Assembly: GCF_002954455.1 (NCBI RefSeq)
Contig: NZ_MSCC01000001.1
Location: 1,839,541-1,903,540, forward strand
Length of the DNA stretch: 64,000 nucleotides
Direction: 5' to 3'
Origin: Photobacterium aquimaris
GTDB lineage: Bacteria > Pseudomonadota > Gammaproteobacteria > Enterobacterales > Vibrionaceae
In this document: positions 18,984 through 27,256 of the stretch, in pieces
How the letters are laid out: each line of letters opens with the position of its first letter
How positions within the stretch are numbered: the stretch's first letter is position 1
Translations under genes and position numbers: made by a program
Notes under the pieces: model-generated
Database searches by the model: none
Told to the model about the DNA's origin: nothing
Seen by the model: the letters and a program-made list of their open reading frames with translations, nothing else

Positions 18984-20102
18984 TTAACCTTTTTCAGCCA
19001 ACAAAATACGTAGAGTACGACGCAATGGTTCTGCAGCGCCCCACAATAACTGATCACCAACCGTAAACGCATTTAGGTACTCATCACCCATAGCAAGTTT
19101 ACGTAATCGACCCACAGGAACCGATAGTGTACCTGTTACTTTAGCAGGGCTTAATTCTTGCACAGTAATATCACGCTCATTTGGGATCACTTTTACCCAA
19201 TCATTATGAGACGCAATAATCGCTTCGACTTCATCAAGCGGTACATTTTTCTTGAGCTTCAATGTTAACGCTTGGCTATGGCAACGCATCGCACCGATAC
19301 GTACACAAGTACCATCAATTGGGATTGGACTATCTTGCAACCCTAAAATTTTGTTGGTTTCAACCGATGCCTTCCACTCTTCTTTACTTTGCCCGTTATC
19401 GCGTTTCACATCAATCCAAGGGATCAACGAGCCAGCCAGTGGCGCACCAAATTCTTGAGCAGGAAAATCAACGGCACGTAATGTTCGTGCCACTTTACGA
19501 TCAATATCTAAAATAGACGTCGCAGGATTGGCTAGCTCACTGGCTACCGAATCATTGATCACGCCCATTTGGCTAATTAACTCGCGCATATTCTTTGCAC
19601 CTGCGCCAGATGCTGCTTGATAGGTTTGTGATGTCATCCACTCAACCAGTCCCGCTTTATACAAGCCACCAACAGCCATTAGCATCAAACTAACGGTACA
19701 ATTACCACCAACATAAGTGTTCGTACCGTTATGGATCCCTTGTTGGATCTGATCAAAGTTAACCGGATCAAGGGTAATTATTGAATCAGGCTGCATGCGT
19801 AATGTCGATGCTGCATCAATCCAATAACCTTTCCAACCTGCTTGACGCAATGCTGGGTAAACTTTCTCAGTATAACTACCACCTTGGCAGGTGATCACGA
19901 CATCGAGTCGCTTCAATGCTTCTATATCAAACGCATCTTGTAATACGCCAGCATCTTTACCAAAATTAGGCGCCGCTAAACCGACTTGTGATGTGGTAAA
20001 AAATACCGGATTGATAACGGCAAAATCACCTTCCTCAACCATGCGCTGCATTAAGACTGAACCAACCATGCCGCGCCAACCAACTAAACCTACTGTCATC
20101 AT
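18984..20102 (-). CDS. asd: Aspartate-semialdehyde dehydrogenase
   Basis: This enzyme reduces aspartyl phosphate to aspartate semialdehyde with NADPH, at the branch to lysine, diaminopimelate, threonine and methionine. The nucleotide-binding motif is [13 protein letters not shown]. The catalytic cysteine is in GGNCTVSLM and the catalytic histidine in [10 protein letters not shown] chose the ATG at 20102 (372 residues); a TTG two codons upstream at 20108 is closer to the GGGAG ribosome binding site and cannot be excluded. No lysine riboswitch was seen upstream. Confidence 0.96.
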   Translation of the reverse strand: MMTVGLVGWRGMVGSVLMQRMVEEGDFAVINPVFFTTSQVGLAAPNFGKDAGVLQDAFDIEALKRLDVVITCQGGSYTEKVYPALRQAGWKGYWIDAASTLRMQPDSIITLDPVNFDQIQQGIHNGTNTYVGGNCTVSLMLMAVGGLYKAGLVEWMTSQTYQAASGAGAKNMRELISQMGVINDSVASELANPATSILDIDRKVARTLRAVDFPAQEFGAPLAGSLIPWIDVKRDNGQSKEEWKASVETNKILGLQDSPIPIDGTCVRIGAMRCHSQALTLKLKKNVPLDEVEAIIASHNDWVKVIPNERDITVQELSPAKVTGTLSVPVGRLRKLAMGDEYLNAFTVGDQLLWGAAEPLRRTLRILLAEKG

Positions 20103-20661
20103 TTGCAACTACACTCCCTGTGGTATTAAATTTCTTTACCCATCTATAGAGATTTACGCAGCCAAAAACAAGCATAATTTGCAATTATAAGTAAAATATA
20201 CTGCTGTTTATCACCAACCATATTTTACCGTTTGATTATCATTTGAGTTTCTTATCAGCCATATTAGGTTTTATTATCACTGATTTTAACGCTCCAAAAA
20301 GCACAAAAACCAACCAATAAACCACTAAAAACAACACTTAATGGCTATTAAAAGAGCTTATTTATTAAATATGCAATCAAACTAGTAAAAAGTTAACATT
20401 GGTATAACTTTGAAAAAAAAGCCTTTCCCTGATAATCTCCCTCACTGTGAATAAGCAGGTAGATAGTTCACCACTATTATAACTAGTAGCTTTTTATACT
20501 CTAGATACTACTTTTTATGCGATTTTTATAGACATACTACGACTTTACAAAAAATATAAAACACAACATATGAACCATTAATTAACACCAAAAGAACAAA
20601 TAAAGTCAGTGTTTTACGAAAGATCCATACCAAAAAGACTTAGATCACAGAAAAAAACATT

Positions 20662-20680
20662 ATTTATCACGATGATAAAT
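20662..20680. promoter_or_regulatory. Palindromic operator candidate upstream of nhaC
   Basis: ATTTATCA and TGATAAAT form a perfect 8-bp dyad with a 3-base centre, 129 bases before the start codon. The symmetry and spacing fit a dimeric repressor, but I cannot name one. Confidence 0.4.
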
Positions 20681-20734
20681 CAATTTGCTAAAGTAGCGCC
20701 GCTTAAGTCGCTGTCTTTTTCAATCCGATTTACA

Positions 20735-20775
20735 AACCAATGATAAATAGTATTGATTGGTTGGGTTGGACCCAA
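20735..20775 (+). promoter_or_regulatory. Overlapping hairpins in the nhaC leader
   Basis: Stem 1 pairs AACCAAT (20735-20741) with ATTGGTT (20756-20762). Stem 2 pairs TTGGGT (20761-20766) with ACCCAA (20770-20775). The two share bases 20761-20762, so they partly compete. This could be a small leader switch or just a T/G-rich coincidence. Confidence 0.3.
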
Positions 20776-20808
20776 TTTCAACAAGCTCGATAAAACAAGG
20801 TTAGAAGT

Positions 20809-22260
20809 ATGGAAAAACAGACAATAGTGAAACTACCCTCAGTAATGCAAGTCATTATTGCCCTAGGTATTTTCCTTGCCCTTGCATTCTCTTTTACCTC
20901 AAAATTGAATTTGCCAATCCAACTGGCGCTGTATATCGGTTGGTTTGTAATTATTGCACTCGGTATCAAACTTGGACACGATTATAAATCGTTAGAAAAA
21001 GCAGCCACTAAAGGTATTGCTAATGGTTTAGGCGCTGTACTGATCTTATTAGCCGTTGGTTCTCTCGTCGGTACTTGGATTGCTGGCGGCATTGTTCCAA
21101 CCATTATCTATTATGGTCTTGAGGCTATCCACCCTTCCATTTTCTTGCTTGCGACAATGATCATCTGTTCATTAACGGCATTAGCAACAGGCACTTCTTG
21201 GGGAGCCGCAGGTACCGCTGGTATTGCAATGATGGGTATTGGTCAAGGTCTGGGCATTCCAGCACCAATGACAGCGGGTGCGGTACTTTCTGGCTGTTAT
21301 TTTGGTGATAAGATGTCACCACTGTCTGATTCAGTGATCCTTGCTTCTTCAATGTCTAACGTTGAAATCATGGAACATATCAAAGGTATGTTACCGATCT
21401 CACTGATCAGCTATATTATCACTGCTATTTTATTTACAGCTGTTGGTTTCCACTACGCTGGCAATATTGATATGTCACAAGTCAATTCTGTAATTGCAGC
21501 AATGGATAAACAATTTGTTATTTCGCCATTATCGTTTATTCCAGTGGTTGTGGTATTGGTTTTACTGGCGTTCCGTTTACCGTCTTTCCCTGTGATTTCA
21601 TTTGGCTCACTACTGGGTATTGTATGGGCTATAATGGTTCAAGGTATGGATCCAATCAAAGCTATTAATGCAGCATGGGCACCGTTTTCAATCAGTTCTG
21701 GAGTTGAGTTTATTGATGCGATTCTAAATCGTGGTGGTATGTCATCAATGCTGGGCTCTGTAGCGGTGATTATCTTTGGTTTAGGTTTTGGTGGCTTACT
21801 TGATAAAGTCGGCGTTCTTCAAACCATCGCACGTTTATTTGAGCGCAAAGTAAACTCAGCAGGCAGTCTTGCAGTATCAACCATTGCAACCGCTTTCCTT
21901 GGTAACGTATTTGGTTCAGCGATGTACGTATCGTTAATTCTGACACCTAAGATTTGTGCTAAAAACTATGACCGTTTAGGTTATCAACGCAAAAACCTAT
22001 CTCGTAATGCCGAGTTCGGTGGCACGCTAACCTCTGGTATGGTGCCTTGGAGTGATAATGGTATCTATATGGCCAGTATTTTAGGTGTTGCTACCTTCTC
22101 ATACGCACCATTTATGTGGCTAAGTTTTGTTTGTATTATCGTCACGATTGTCAGCTCTTACATGGGCTGGTTTGTCGATCGCTGTCCACCAGCAACAGAG
22201 GCACAACTGGCACAAGATGACGAAGATGAGTTAATGACAGTAAAACGTTTAACATCGTAA
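20809..22260 (+). CDS. nhaC: Na+/H+ antiporter NhaC
   Basis: This is an inner-membrane antiporter of the NhaC family that exchanges sodium for protons; some members exchange organic acids or amino acids instead. The 483-residue product has about 11-12 hydrophobic segments and conserved stretches SGCYFGDKMSPLSDS and ATGTSWGAAGTAG, both characteristic of NhaC. The ribosome binding site is weak (AAGGTTAG). It is followed by a terminator and then by the yjiH-like cluster. Confidence 0.93.
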   Translation: MEKQTIVKLPSVMQVIIALGIFLALAFSFTSKLNLPIQLALYIGWFVIIALGIKLGHDYKSLEKAATKGIANGLGAVLILLAVGSLVGTWIAGGIVPTIIYYGLEAIHPSIFLLATMIICSLTALATGTSWGAAGTAGIAMMGIGQGLGIPAPMTAGAVLSGCYFGDKMSPLSDSVILASSMSNVEIMEHIKGMLPISLISYIITAILFTAVGFHYAGNIDMSQVNSVIAAMDKQFVISPLSFIPVVVVLVLLAFRLPSFPVISFGSLLGIVWAIMVQGMDPIKAINAAWAPFSISSGVEFIDAILNRGGMSSMLGSVAVIIFGLGFGGLLDKVGVLQTIARLFERKVNSAGSLAVSTIATAFLGNVFGSAMYVSLILTPKICAKNYDRLGYQRKNLSRNAEFGGTLTSGMVPWSDNGIYMASILGVATFSYAPFMWLSFVCIIVTIVSSYMGWFVDRCPPATEAQLAQDDEDELMTVKRLTS

Positions 22261-22287
22261 ACTAAATTAAATCATCATAATGACATT

Positions 22288-22318
22288 AACGCACTTCTAA
22301 AGAGGTGCGTTTTTTTTT
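22288..22318 (+). terminator. Rho-independent terminator of nhaC
   Basis: AACGCACTTC pairs with GAGGTGCGTT (one wobble) over a 4-base loop, followed by a long T run. Confidence 0.92.
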
Positions 22319-22673
22319 GCTTTTTTGGCGGTCTTATTTTTAAGTTATCAACCTAAGTAATTGATAGATATAAAAGATTATTTATTTTTATACTCATTAT
22401 CATTGATTAGACAATTTCCATTTCTGCGTTATTGACTCAAATATCACCATCGATATAGAGCCCGATCACAAATACTACACGCACATTTCATCAAACTTAC
22501 TTTTCACTCCCACATCTTGACCCCAATCAATATTCCAAATTCATTTTTAATCAAAATACCGCCATTACCGAATTAACCACTAAATACGTTACTTGGTAAC
22601 GCATCCCAAAAAATAATTATCGGGATTTATTTAGTCAAACAATTTTTTATTTTCCGTTTATAAGGATATATCT
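22319..22673. other. Intergenic region before yjiH
   Basis: This 355-base AT-rich spacer holds the promoter region of the yjiH-yjiG-peptidase cluster. I see a single ATCACA half-site near 22465 resembling half of a CRP site, without a matching second half. The AAGGATAT ribosome binding site of yjiH lies at its right end. Confidence 0.4.
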
Positions 22674-23405
22674 ATGAGCAATAACCCAATAGAAGGTCGT
22701 AAAGTTACCATTGGCAGCTATCTTGCCCTTATTTTTGCCGTAGTGTTCTTCTCAGGCGCACTGCAATCTAATCAATGGTATGGCGTATTTGACTTTACGA
22801 CCCTAAACGGCTCATTTGGTAGTGTGGTTTATTCGGTTAGCGATACCACCGACGGCGTAGAAGCTGCTTCAACATCATTTCGTGGTAAAGGTGGTAGCGG
22901 TGCTCGTGATGGCTTTATTTTTGCGTTAACACTCATTCCAACAGTGATGTTTGCGCTAGGTATGATCAACGTGCTTGAGCATTACGGTGCACTTGATGCC
23001 GCACGTAAATTATTAACCCCATTACTGCGTCCACTAATAGGTATTCCGGGTAACTCAGGTTTGGCTTTAATTGCTTCACTACAAAGTGCCGATGCCGGTG
23101 CTGCAATGACCCGTCAGTTACAGGATGAAGGCCATTTAACCAAACGAGAAACGGATATTTTCACCATGTTCCAGTTCTCTGCCGGTGCTGCGATTGTTAA
23201 CTTCTTCTCATCAGGGGCTGTACTATTCACATTAACTACAGCATCAGGTGAACCAGCAGTAACTTCTTCTATCGGTCTTGCAGTTGCGATTATGTTTATC
23301 TTCAAATTCGTCGGTGCCAACCTTTTCCGTGTGTACTTAAACATCACTGAAGGTAAAGACAATAAAGACACTAAACCAACAACTGTTGCTCAGGAAAACG
23401 CATAA
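22674..23405 (+). CDS. yjiH: YjiH-like nucleoside-recognition (gate) domain membrane protein
   Basis: This inner-membrane protein carries a nucleoside-recognition/gate domain (SpmA-like). The 243-residue product has about five hydrophobic segments and the conserved stretch LASLQSADAGAAMTRQL. Together with the following yjiG it corresponds to the E. coli yjiH-yjiG pair, which sits next to a dipeptidase gene. The pair may form a small importer or exporter for peptides or amino acids (inference). The ribosome binding site AAGGATAT is good, and the stop overlaps the yjiG ATG region. Confidence 0.88.
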   Translation: MSNNPIEGRKVTIGSYLALIFAVVFFSGALQSNQWYGVFDFTTLNGSFGSVVYSVSDTTDGVEAASTSFRGKGGSGARDGFIFALTLIPTVMFALGMINVLEHYGALDAARKLLTPLLRPLIGIPGNSGLALIASLQSADAGAAMTRQLQDEGHLTKRETDIFTMFQFSAGAAIVNFFSSGAVLFTLTTASGEPAVTSSIGLAVAIMFIFKFVGANLFRVYLNITEGKDNKDTKPTTVAQENA

Positions 23406-23427
23406 TGACTACTACTACAAAAAAACA

Positions 23428-23868
23428 ATGGTTACTGATATTTTTGTTGAAGGCGCTAAAAAAGGCTGGGTAATTGCAACGACTTCAACAGTACCTAACG
23501 TATTAATGGCGTTCGTTATCATTAAAGCATTACAAATCACAGGTGCTCTTGAATTAATGGGGACATTATTCTCACCGATTATGGCTATCTTTGGTCTTCC
23601 AGGTGAAGCTGCAGCAGTATTAATTGGCGCGTGGATGTCAATGGGTGGTGCTGTTGGTGTGGTTATTACTTTATTTGACCAAGGTATTTTAAATGGTGAC
23701 CATATTGCGATTCTTGCGCCTGCTATTTATCTAATGGGCTCACAGGTGCAATACATGGGTCGTATTATGGGCCCTATTCGTACTGAAGGCCGTTACATTC
23801 CAATCATGATTGCAATTTCAGTATTAAATGCCTTTGCAGCAATGTTTGTAATGAATGTATTAGTGTAA
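23428..23868 (+). CDS. yjiG: YjiG-like nucleoside-recognition domain protein (5' end out of frame)
   Basis: This is the partner of YjiH and an SpmB-like inner-membrane protein. The conserved part reads MVTDIFVEGAKKGW onward with the family motif MSMGGAVGV. The well-placed start is ATG 23404, eight bases after AGGA (23392-23395), but it leads through a run of seven As into a frame that stops after 22 codons. With eight As it would read MTTTTKKTMVTDIF and join the conserved frame. The coordinates given start at the first in-frame ATG (23428), which has no ribosome binding site. Confidence 0.8.
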   Translation: MVTDIFVEGAKKGWVIATTSTVPNVLMAFVIIKALQITGALELMGTLFSPIMAIFGLPGEAAAVLIGAWMSMGGAVGVVITLFDQGILNGDHIAILAPAIYLMGSQVQYMGRIMGPIRTEGRYIPIMIAISVLNAFAAMFVMNVLV

Positions 23869-23876
23869 TGACTGAC

Positions 23877-23905
23877 CACACTGATACCACCTTAGTGTCA
23901 GTGTG
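23877..23905 (+). terminator. Hairpin between yjiG and the peptidase gene
   Basis: CACACTGA and TCAGTGTG form a perfect 8-bp stem over a 13-base loop, followed by TTTCTCTGTTT. It could be a partial terminator or attenuator inside the cluster, lowering expression of the downstream peptidase. Confidence 0.55.
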
Positions 23906-23961
23906 TTTCTCTGTTTAGATTTTAGATTATCGATAAGCCATCATGGCTTGGAGCCTTTACT

Positions 23962-25086
23962 ATGTCTTTTTCTCTTAATGATTACCTTGAAGAACTACGC
24001 CCTCTTATTAACATTGATTGCGGTACATTAACCGTTGATGGTATCGACGTTGTAGCAACGATCATGGCACAGAAATACCTTGATTTAGGCTGGAATGTTA
24101 AGCGCATTGATTGTGGTATTGCAGGCACAGGTTTAGAGGTACGTAATAAGCCCCAAGCTGAACATATTGATGTGATGCTTATTGGTCATATGGATACCGT
24201 ATTCCCAGTTGGCACAGCCGCCGCTCGCCCAATGACACACGATAGTGAACGTGCTTACGGCCCGGGTGTTTCCGACATGAAATCAGGGCTATTAAGTGTC
24301 GTTTATGCATTGCGCGATCTTGATCCTGCAGCATTAGAAACATTATCTATTTGTGTATGTATGAACCCGGATGAAGAAATCGGTTCATTACACTCAGAAG
24401 AATGGTTAAAAAGCGTTGCCGTTAACGCTAAACATGTATTAGTTGCAGAAGCTGCACGTGCTGATGGCTCATTAGTTAAAGCGCGTAAAGGTATGGCACG
24501 TTACTGTCTAAGCTTTCACGGCAAAGCAGCCCACGCTGGTAATGAACCACAAAATGGTCGTAGCGCAATCACTGAAATGGCACATTGGATTTTAGCGATT
24601 AACGCAATGACGGATTTTGAATCAGGTACAACCTTAAATGCCGGTGTGGTAAGTGGTGGTGCTGGCGCAAATATTGTTCCAGATTTTGCTCAAGTAGTGG
24701 TGGATGTTCGCTTCTGGGATAACGATGAGTATGCTGCGGTTGATGCTAAAATTCGCGCATTAACCGAAACACCTTTTGTTGATGGTGTGACGATCACCGC
24801 TGAGCGCGAAGCTCATAAACCATCAATGGTACCAAGCCCACAAACTGAAGTACTAATGGCTCAAATAGAAGCTGTTGGTCAAGAGTTAGGTATTGATATT
24901 ACTTGGCAAGCTGTTGGTGGTGGTTCAGATGCGAACCTAACCGCCGTTTTAGGCATTCCAACCTTAGATGGTCTAGGTCCGATTGGAGCAGGTTTCCACA
25001 GTGCTGATGAATGGCTAGATTTGGCTTCCATTGAGCCACGTATTCGCTTATTACAACAAGTGCTAGTGAAAATCGCACACCAGTAA
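23962..25086 (+). CDS. M20-family metallopeptidase (carboxypeptidase G2-like)
   Basis: This is a zinc-dependent exopeptidase or amidohydrolase of the M20 family, cytoplasmic by lack of a signal peptide. The 374-residue product has the metal ligands in GHMDTVFP, GPGVSDMKSG and DEEIGS, and the late motifs GGGSDAN and GFHSADE. The dimerisation domain lies around residues 175-285. Located after yjiH-yjiG, it probably processes the peptide or acylated amino acid handled by that pair (inference by analogy with iadA in E. coli). A strong terminator follows. Confidence 0.92.
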   Translation: MSFSLNDYLEELRPLINIDCGTLTVDGIDVVATIMAQKYLDLGWNVKRIDCGIAGTGLEVRNKPQAEHIDVMLIGHMDTVFPVGTAAARPMTHDSERAYGPGVSDMKSGLLSVVYALRDLDPAALETLSICVCMNPDEEIGSLHSEEWLKSVAVNAKHVLVAEAARADGSLVKARKGMARYCLSFHGKAAHAGNEPQNGRSAITEMAHWILAINAMTDFESGTTLNAGVVSGGAGANIVPDFAQVVVDVRFWDNDEYAAVDAKIRALTETPFVDGVTITAEREAHKPSMVPSPQTEVLMAQIEAVGQELGIDITWQAVGGGSDANLTAVLGIPTLDGLGPIGAGFHSADEWLDLASIEPRIRLLQQVLVKIAHQ

Positions 25087-25102
25087 TTGATAAAAAAGAA
25101 TT

Positions 25103-25132
25103 AAAAAAGGCTGCATTTCTGCAGCCTTTTTT
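25103..25132 (+). terminator. Rho-independent terminator of the M20 peptidase gene
   Basis: AAAAAAGGCTGCA and TGCAGCCTTTTTT pair perfectly over a 4-base loop, 17 bases after the stop. Confidence 0.95.
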
Positions 25133-25226
25133 CCTTTTAAATAATGTAATGACATTATTTAAAAGGAAGGACAATCGTTTCAGTTGTTAGCTTAAATTAA
25201 TATCACTTAACTCAGTTAATAGCGAT

Positions 25227-25613
25227 TTAACTGGTTTTTGCGATAATATTTGTTTTCTCGGATGACATTTGGACACTACGTAAATTGTCTAACTTAAATT
25301 GTATAGCCCGAAATGGATGGCGCCAAAAATAACGTGGATACGTCCAACGTAAAACATGGATCATCTGAAGACGCTTGGCAGATTGATAGCAATGCCCAAT
25401 ACAATGCATACAACTTGGCTTCTCTTCACCAAGACGACAACCTGTTACTCTCTCTTCAACATACTCGATAAGACTTTCACATTCAGAGCACATTACGGCC
25501 CCACGGTGCAACGTTTTACAATATAGGCGAATCATCGCTTTCACTGTATTCAGTTCACGCTGCGAACGAACTGAATGATTGTTAATAACTATCATAGTTG
25601 CACCATTATCCAT
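25227..25613 (-). CDS. ygbA: YgbA-like protein (nitrous oxide-stimulated promoter family)
   Basis: This is a small cytoplasmic Cys-rich protein of the YgbA family. In E. coli it is induced by nitric oxide through NsrR. The 128-residue product has CSECE, then GCRLGEEKPSCMHCIGHCY, giving a likely metal or Fe-S site, and a C-terminal PRYFWRHPFRAIQFKLD that matches the family. The start is uncertain; ATG 25595 (MIVINN) is an alternative to 25613. It stands alone with long spacers on both sides. Confidence 0.82.
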   Translation of the reverse strand: MDNGATMIVINNHSVRSQRELNTVKAMIRLYCKTLHRGAVMCSECESLIEYVEERVTGCRLGEEKPSCMHCIGHCYQSAKRLQMIHVLRWTYPRYFWRHPFRAIQFKLDNLRSVQMSSEKTNIIAKTS

Positions 25614-25800
25614 CCCTAGTGCTCAGTGCCAATGATAAAGATCAAATTTACGCAAAAATCAGAACCTAATGAACAAAAATCATAATGATGTTCAGGCGGG
25701 TGCTTATTTGTTACACTTTAATACATTGTTCGAATAAATTACGAACAACGTACAAATATAAAAAATGCATAATCCTCGCCGCTATAAAGCTGTAAATAGC

Positions 25801-25851
25801 AAAAAACCACCTTGAAAATATCACTCAATACTGAGTACATCTTCAAGGTGG
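25801..25851 (-). terminator. Rho-independent terminator of yejK
   Basis: CCACCTTGAA and TTCAAGGTGG pair perfectly. On the minus strand the stem is followed by TTTTTT. The loop is long (about 25 bases). Confidence 0.8.
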
Positions 25852-25894
25852 CTTTAGTCAATCATTGATCTAGCAGACATACTCACTACGAGTA

Positions 25895-26908
25895 TTAATT
25901 ATCACTATTTAAACGACGTAATAGCTGATCTTTTAAATTAGGTGGTGTGCCTTTGATCGTCAAAGTATCAGTTTCTGCATCATAAAAGATACGCTCGCCT
26001 AATAACATGCTGTCAAAGTTAAGCGTCATACCGCCGCCAGAACCAACAAACTTGGTCAATTTACGCATTGCACTGCGATCGGCAGGGAAGCTTTCTTCTA
26101 ATTCATAACCTTGTTTAGAGGTGAAATCATAGAAATTAGTGCCATCATCTGCTGCAGGTAATTCACCTGATAATTCTTTGACTGTAACTTCATCACCAGC
26201 TTGAAGTTGGCCATTGCAATAATCGTAAACTTGCTTACGGTATTGCTGCTTTTCTTCTTTATCTAAACGCGAATCTGCACAAAAATCTTCTACTGCTTGC
26301 ATCAATACTTGGTTTTGAACTTTAACGTCTAAACCTACCTCTGCTTGCATAAAATCAAGGAAGAAATCAGCAATCTTACGCCCTACTCGTCCTTTAGCAA
26401 AGGTCAAGTAACGGGTAGATTCAGCGTTAGTTTCCCATGATGACAAATCAATTCGCGCAACAATATCCATCTTATTAATATCAAGATAATCGGTCGCACT
26501 AATGCCTAACTGATCGGTCACTTTCATGCTGTGGCAAGTGGGTAACATACCAATAAACAAATAATCGGTTGCCAATGACTGGTATTCAGCCATCACCAAT
26601 GTACCCGCTTCTGCGAACGGATATTTTGCTAATTCTGTCTGTAAACGCTGCACTGATTGATTAGAAAATGTCAGGAAATCTAACTCTCCTTGACGAAATT
26701 GTTTTAACCAGTGAGCAAACTCACTATCTGCGGCAAAATGAGCAAAGCCTTTTGTGCCCTTACTGCTATAAATTCGATGCAATTCAGCAACGAGATCCTC
26801 TGTCGCAGAATCATTATCAAGAGTTTGATTTCTAAGATGAATTTCTAGCTCATCTTGGTCGTTTTTTACTAATTGGTGTAGAATGACGTTCGAAAGTGTA
26901 AGACTCAT
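25895..26908 (-). CDS. yejK: Nucleoid-associated protein YejK
   Basis: YejK (NdpA) is a nucleoid-associated DNA-binding protein of the 37 kDa family. The 337-residue product has the normal length and family features, including the conserved region YLTFAKGRVGRKIADFFLDF at about 170-190. It is divergent from yejL-yejM, the same arrangement as in E. coli, and has its own terminator. Confidence 0.96.
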   Translation of the reverse strand: MSLTLSNVILHQLVKNDQDELEIHLRNQTLDNDSATEDLVAELHRIYSSKGTKGFAHFAADSEFAHWLKQFRQGELDFLTFSNQSVQRLQTELAKYPFAEAGTLVMAEYQSLATDYLFIGMLPTCHSMKVTDQLGISATDYLDINKMDIVARIDLSSWETNAESTRYLTFAKGRVGRKIADFFLDFMQAEVGLDVKVQNQVLMQAVEDFCADSRLDKEEKQQYRKQVYDYCNGQLQAGDEVTVKELSGELPAADDGTNFYDFTSKQGYELEESFPADRSAMRKLTKFVGSGGGMTLNFDSMLLGERIFYDAETDTLTIKGTPPNLKDQLLRRLNSDN

Positions 26909-26984
26909 AATGGAAAAGGTTTTCAGGAAAACTGAACTCTAGGTTATCATAAGTCGTTATCCTAAACATTAAACAAGATTTCTT

Positions 26985-27203
26985 ATGCCAATTACTTCAA
27001 AATACAGCACTAAAAAAGTTGAACAAATCATTGATGACGTGTTCGATGTTCTTGACAAACATAATACATCACCAGAGTTAGCCTTAATGGTTGTTGGTGA
27101 TATTGCTACTAATATTATCAATGCTAATGTACCTGTTGCACAACGTGAAGTTCTTGCACAAAAATTTGCAAAAGCACTACAGGCCTCAATTAAAAAAGAT
27201 TAA
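26985..27203 (+). CDS. yejL: UPF0352 protein YejL
   Basis: This is a 72-residue small helical protein of unknown biochemical role, dimeric in known structures. The motif PELALMVVGDIATNIIN is typical. It lies between yejK and yejM as in E. coli and is probably co-transcribed with yejM. Confidence 0.95.
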   Translation: MPITSKYSTKKVEQIIDDVFDVLDKHNTSPELALMVVGDIATNIINANVPVAQREVLAQKFAKALQASIKKD

Positions 27204-27256
27204 GTTTAGCTCTCAAGGTTAAACATAGCATTGAAGACTGAGAAGAATTGACATTT

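Larger units (their letters stand above)
20103..20808. other. Divergent asd/nhaC intergenic region
   Basis: About 700 bases of AT-rich DNA without a gene. The left 550 bases show nothing I can name. The right end contains a perfect palindrome (20662-20680) and two neighbouring hairpins (20735-20775) in front of the antiporter gene. I looked for a lysine riboswitch, because NhaC-type genes often have one, and did not find its conserved core. Confidence 0.5.

Noticed and set aside
20103..20808. Lysine riboswitch between asd and nhaC
   Set aside because: Both neighbours are genes that can carry one, but the conserved core sequences of the lysine riboswitch are absent on either strand.
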